Source: Candidatus Uhrbacteria bacterium
GTDB lineage: Bacteria > Patescibacteriota > Patescibacteriia > CAIXNZ01
DNA: 13,407 bases
Assembly: GCA_011046145.1 (NCBI GenBank)
Contig: DSBA01000054.1
Coordinates: forward strand, 1-13,407
Reading direction: 5' to 3'
In this document: positions 12,211 to 13,407 of the stretch, piece by piece
Layout of the letters: each line of letters opens with the position of its first letter
Position numbering within the stretch: position 1 is the stretch's first letter
The notes under the pieces: model-generated
The model's input: the letters and a program-made list of their open reading frames with translations, nothing else
Databases searched by the model: none
What the model was told of the DNA's origin: nothing
Made by a program: the position numbers and the translations under genes

Positions 12211-12244
12211 CAAAAAAATAAAGAGTTATTTTTCAAAACTCCTT
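12211..12244 (-). terminator. rho-independent terminator after trxB
   Basis: On the minus strand AAGGAGTT (12244-12237) pairs with AACTCTTT (12227-12220), including one G-T wobble. It is followed by ATTTTTTTG. It lies 24 nt past the trxB stop codon and separates trxB from the CoA-binding gene. Confidence 0.7.
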
Positions 12245-12268
12245 ATTTTTTAAGGACTTGGAAAATTT

Positions 12269-13231
12269 TTAGGTTTTATTTGACCAGTCCAATACCGGTG
12301 TTTTTTTGCCTTTTTTCTGCTGCAGGTATTTATAAGCGGATAAAGCTGCTTTGGCTCCCTCTCCAGCCGCAATAATTATTTGTTTGTATTCGCCAAAAGC
12401 CACATCACCAGCCGCAAAAATACCCAATTCGCTGGTGCGGCAATAATCATCAATAATAATTTGCTGTTTTTCATCCAATTCAACCGCTTGCCTGACAGGG
12501 CTGGCATTGACAATGTGGCCAATTTCAATAAAAACACCTTCAACTGCCAGTTCTTTAATGCTTTCATCCTGCAAATTTTTCACTATAATTTTATTGACAA
12601 ACTTATCACCTTTAATTTCCTGCACAACTGTATGCAAAACTAATTCAATGTTATCCATTTTTTTAACTTTTTCAACCAGAATTTCCTCGCCCCGGAATTC
12701 ATCGCGGCGGTGGATTAAATAAACTTTTTGGGCTATTTTGGAAAGATATTCAGCCGCGTCCAAAGCAGAATTGCCGCCGCCCACCACAGCCACTATTTTA
12801 TCTTTATATAATGGCGCGTCGCAATTAGCGCAATAAGTCACCCCCTTATTAAGAAATTCCTTTTCACCCGGCACGTCTAAATTGCGAGGGGTTACGCCAA
12901 AAGATAAAATTAAAGTCTGCGCCTGATATTTATTGCCAGCCGAGGTTTCTACCTCAAAAAAATTATTTGCCTTGCCCACTTTAATAACTTCTTCATATTT
13001 AAACTGGCTGCCGAATTTTTCAGCCTGCTTTTTCATTTGATCAGTCAGCTCAAAACCGCCTATTTCCTCAAACCCGGGATAATTTTCTATTTTAGGCACA
13101 GTAGCAGCCTGGCCGCCAATATCTTTAGTCAATATTAAATTATTTAATTTGCGGCGAGAAGCATAAATGCCAGCTGTTAAACCAGCCGGACCCGCGCCTA
13201 TAATTATCAAATCATAAATATTTTCCTTCAT
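12269..13231 (-). CDS. trxB: thioredoxin reductase
   Basis: 320 residues, the normal length of the low-molecular-weight bacterial enzyme, a FAD-dependent NADPH:thioredoxin (or thioredoxin-like) reductase of the cytoplasm. Motifs in order: the FAD-binding IIGAGPAGLTAGIYASRRKL (about 10-29); the redox-active pair in TYCANCDAP (Cys at about 133 and 136); the NADPH-binding VVGGGNSALDAAEYL (about 148-162) with HRRDEFRGE; and the second FAD motif GIFAAGDVAFGEYKQIIIAAGEGAKAA (about 271-297, in two halves). All key residues are present. It would keep thioredoxin or glutaredoxin-like partners reduced. It is transcribed alone, with a terminator downstream. The ATG has no SD, and the upstream DNA is very AT-rich. 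Confidence 0.96.
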   Translation of the reverse strand: MKENIYDLIIIGAGPAGLTAGIYASRRKLNNLILTKDIGGQAATVPKIENYPGFEEIGGFELTDQMKKQAEKFGSQFKYEEVIKVGKANNFFEVETSAGNKYQAQTLILSFGVTPRNLDVPGEKEFLNKGVTYCANCDAPLYKDKIVAVVGGGNSALDAAEYLSKIAQKVYLIHRRDEFRGEEILVEKVKKMDNIELVLHTVVQEIKGDKFVNKIIVKNLQDESIKELAVEGVFIEIGHIVNASPVRQAVELDEKQQIIIDDYCRTSELGIFAAGDVAFGEYKQIIIAAGEGAKAALSAYKYLQQKKGKKTPVLDWSNKT

Positions 13232-13340
13232 AATAATTTTAAATTATTAATTTTTAATCAATTTTCAATATTAAAATTTTAAATTTAAACATTTAGATTT
13301 CAATTAAAATTTAAAGGGTAAAGTCCGATTTTCGGACCAA
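13232..13340. repeat. very AT-rich low-complexity spacer upstream of trxB
   Basis: Irregular TTAATTTTTAATCAATTTTC and AAAATTTTAAATTTAAA units, similar in style to the comEC insert at 5956-5995. No promoter can be picked with confidence in such composition. The GC-containing hairpin at 13323-13337 is listed separately. Confidence 0.4.
13323..13337 (-). terminator. hairpin after the right-edge gene, possible terminator
   Basis: GTCCGA (13323-13328) and TCGGAC (13332-13337) pair perfectly around three Ts. On the minus strand the stem is followed by TTTACCCTTTAAATTTT. It lies 3 nt past the stop of the partial gene at 13341. The T-run is interrupted, so efficiency is uncertain. Confidence 0.45.
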
Positions 13341-13407
13341 TTAATCGTTAATAATTAGCTTATATAAGCGTTTTTCCTGTTCTTTTAAATTTAAATTTCT
13401 GTTATTA
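13341..13407 (-). CDS. C-terminal tail of an unidentified protein (5' part outside window)
   Basis: One minus frame is open from the right edge to a TAA at 13341-13343 and encodes 21 residues ending KEQEKRLYKLIIND. The charged helical composition looks like a real protein end, and a hairpin follows the stop. It is too short to identify. Confidence 0.45.
   Translation of the reverse strand, partial: NNRNLNLKEQEKRLYKLIIND

Overview
The window is AT-rich bacterial chromosome. It looks like a member of the Candidate Phyla Radiation (Patescibacteria, probably of the Parcubacteria type). This is inferred from gene content and style and is not proven: the ComEC DNA-uptake protein is split into two separate genes, there is a very large Ig-repeat surface protein with a tail type I associate with these genomes, many small orphan genes are present, and short AT-rich dispersed repeats and GC-rich palindromes sit in and between genes. 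Almost all long genes lie on the minus strand.

Layout. 1-54 is the tail of a plus-strand gene. 119-988 (-) is the metallo-beta-lactamase-fold half of ComEC. 1078-1392 (+) is an orphan 104-residue gene with a textbook promoter, Shine-Dalgarno (SD) and bidirectional terminator. 1453-4662 (-) is a 1069-residue secreted surface protein. 4740-5600 is a small-gene patch: a consensus promoter beside a perfect DnaA box drives a possible 20-codon ORF ending in a terminator. It is followed by a 50-residue excisionase-type HTH protein and, divergent from it, a 70-residue two-helix membrane protein. 5570-7075 (-) is the ComEC membrane channel. 7383-9824 (-) is leucyl-tRNA synthetase. 9999-10358 (-) is a four-helix-bundle (23S rRNA IVP/Avd family) protein between direct repeats. 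10439-10980 holds gene debris: a frameshifted reverse-transcriptase C-terminus, a highly structured noncoding block, and what looks like the C-terminal part of a prephenate dehydratase. 10998-11567 (-) is an orphan protein, 11722-12108 (-) a CoA-binding protein, 12269-13231 (-) thioredoxin reductase, and 13341-13407 (-) the tail of one more gene.

How it fits together. The two ComEC parts presumably work together in DNA uptake although about 4.6 kb separates them. leuS and trxB are housekeeping genes. The most unusual stretch is 7080-7210 plus 9830-10980. A direct-repeat-flanked Avd-family gene lies next to a decayed reverse transcriptase, and a solo copy of the same repeat, carrying a damaged version of the gene's start region, sits between comEC and leuS. 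That is what a small mobile cassette with an excision scar, or a decayed diversity-generating retroelement, would leave. The 4740-5600 patch is the second place to look, since the small genes there carry strong expression signals and have no recognisable function.
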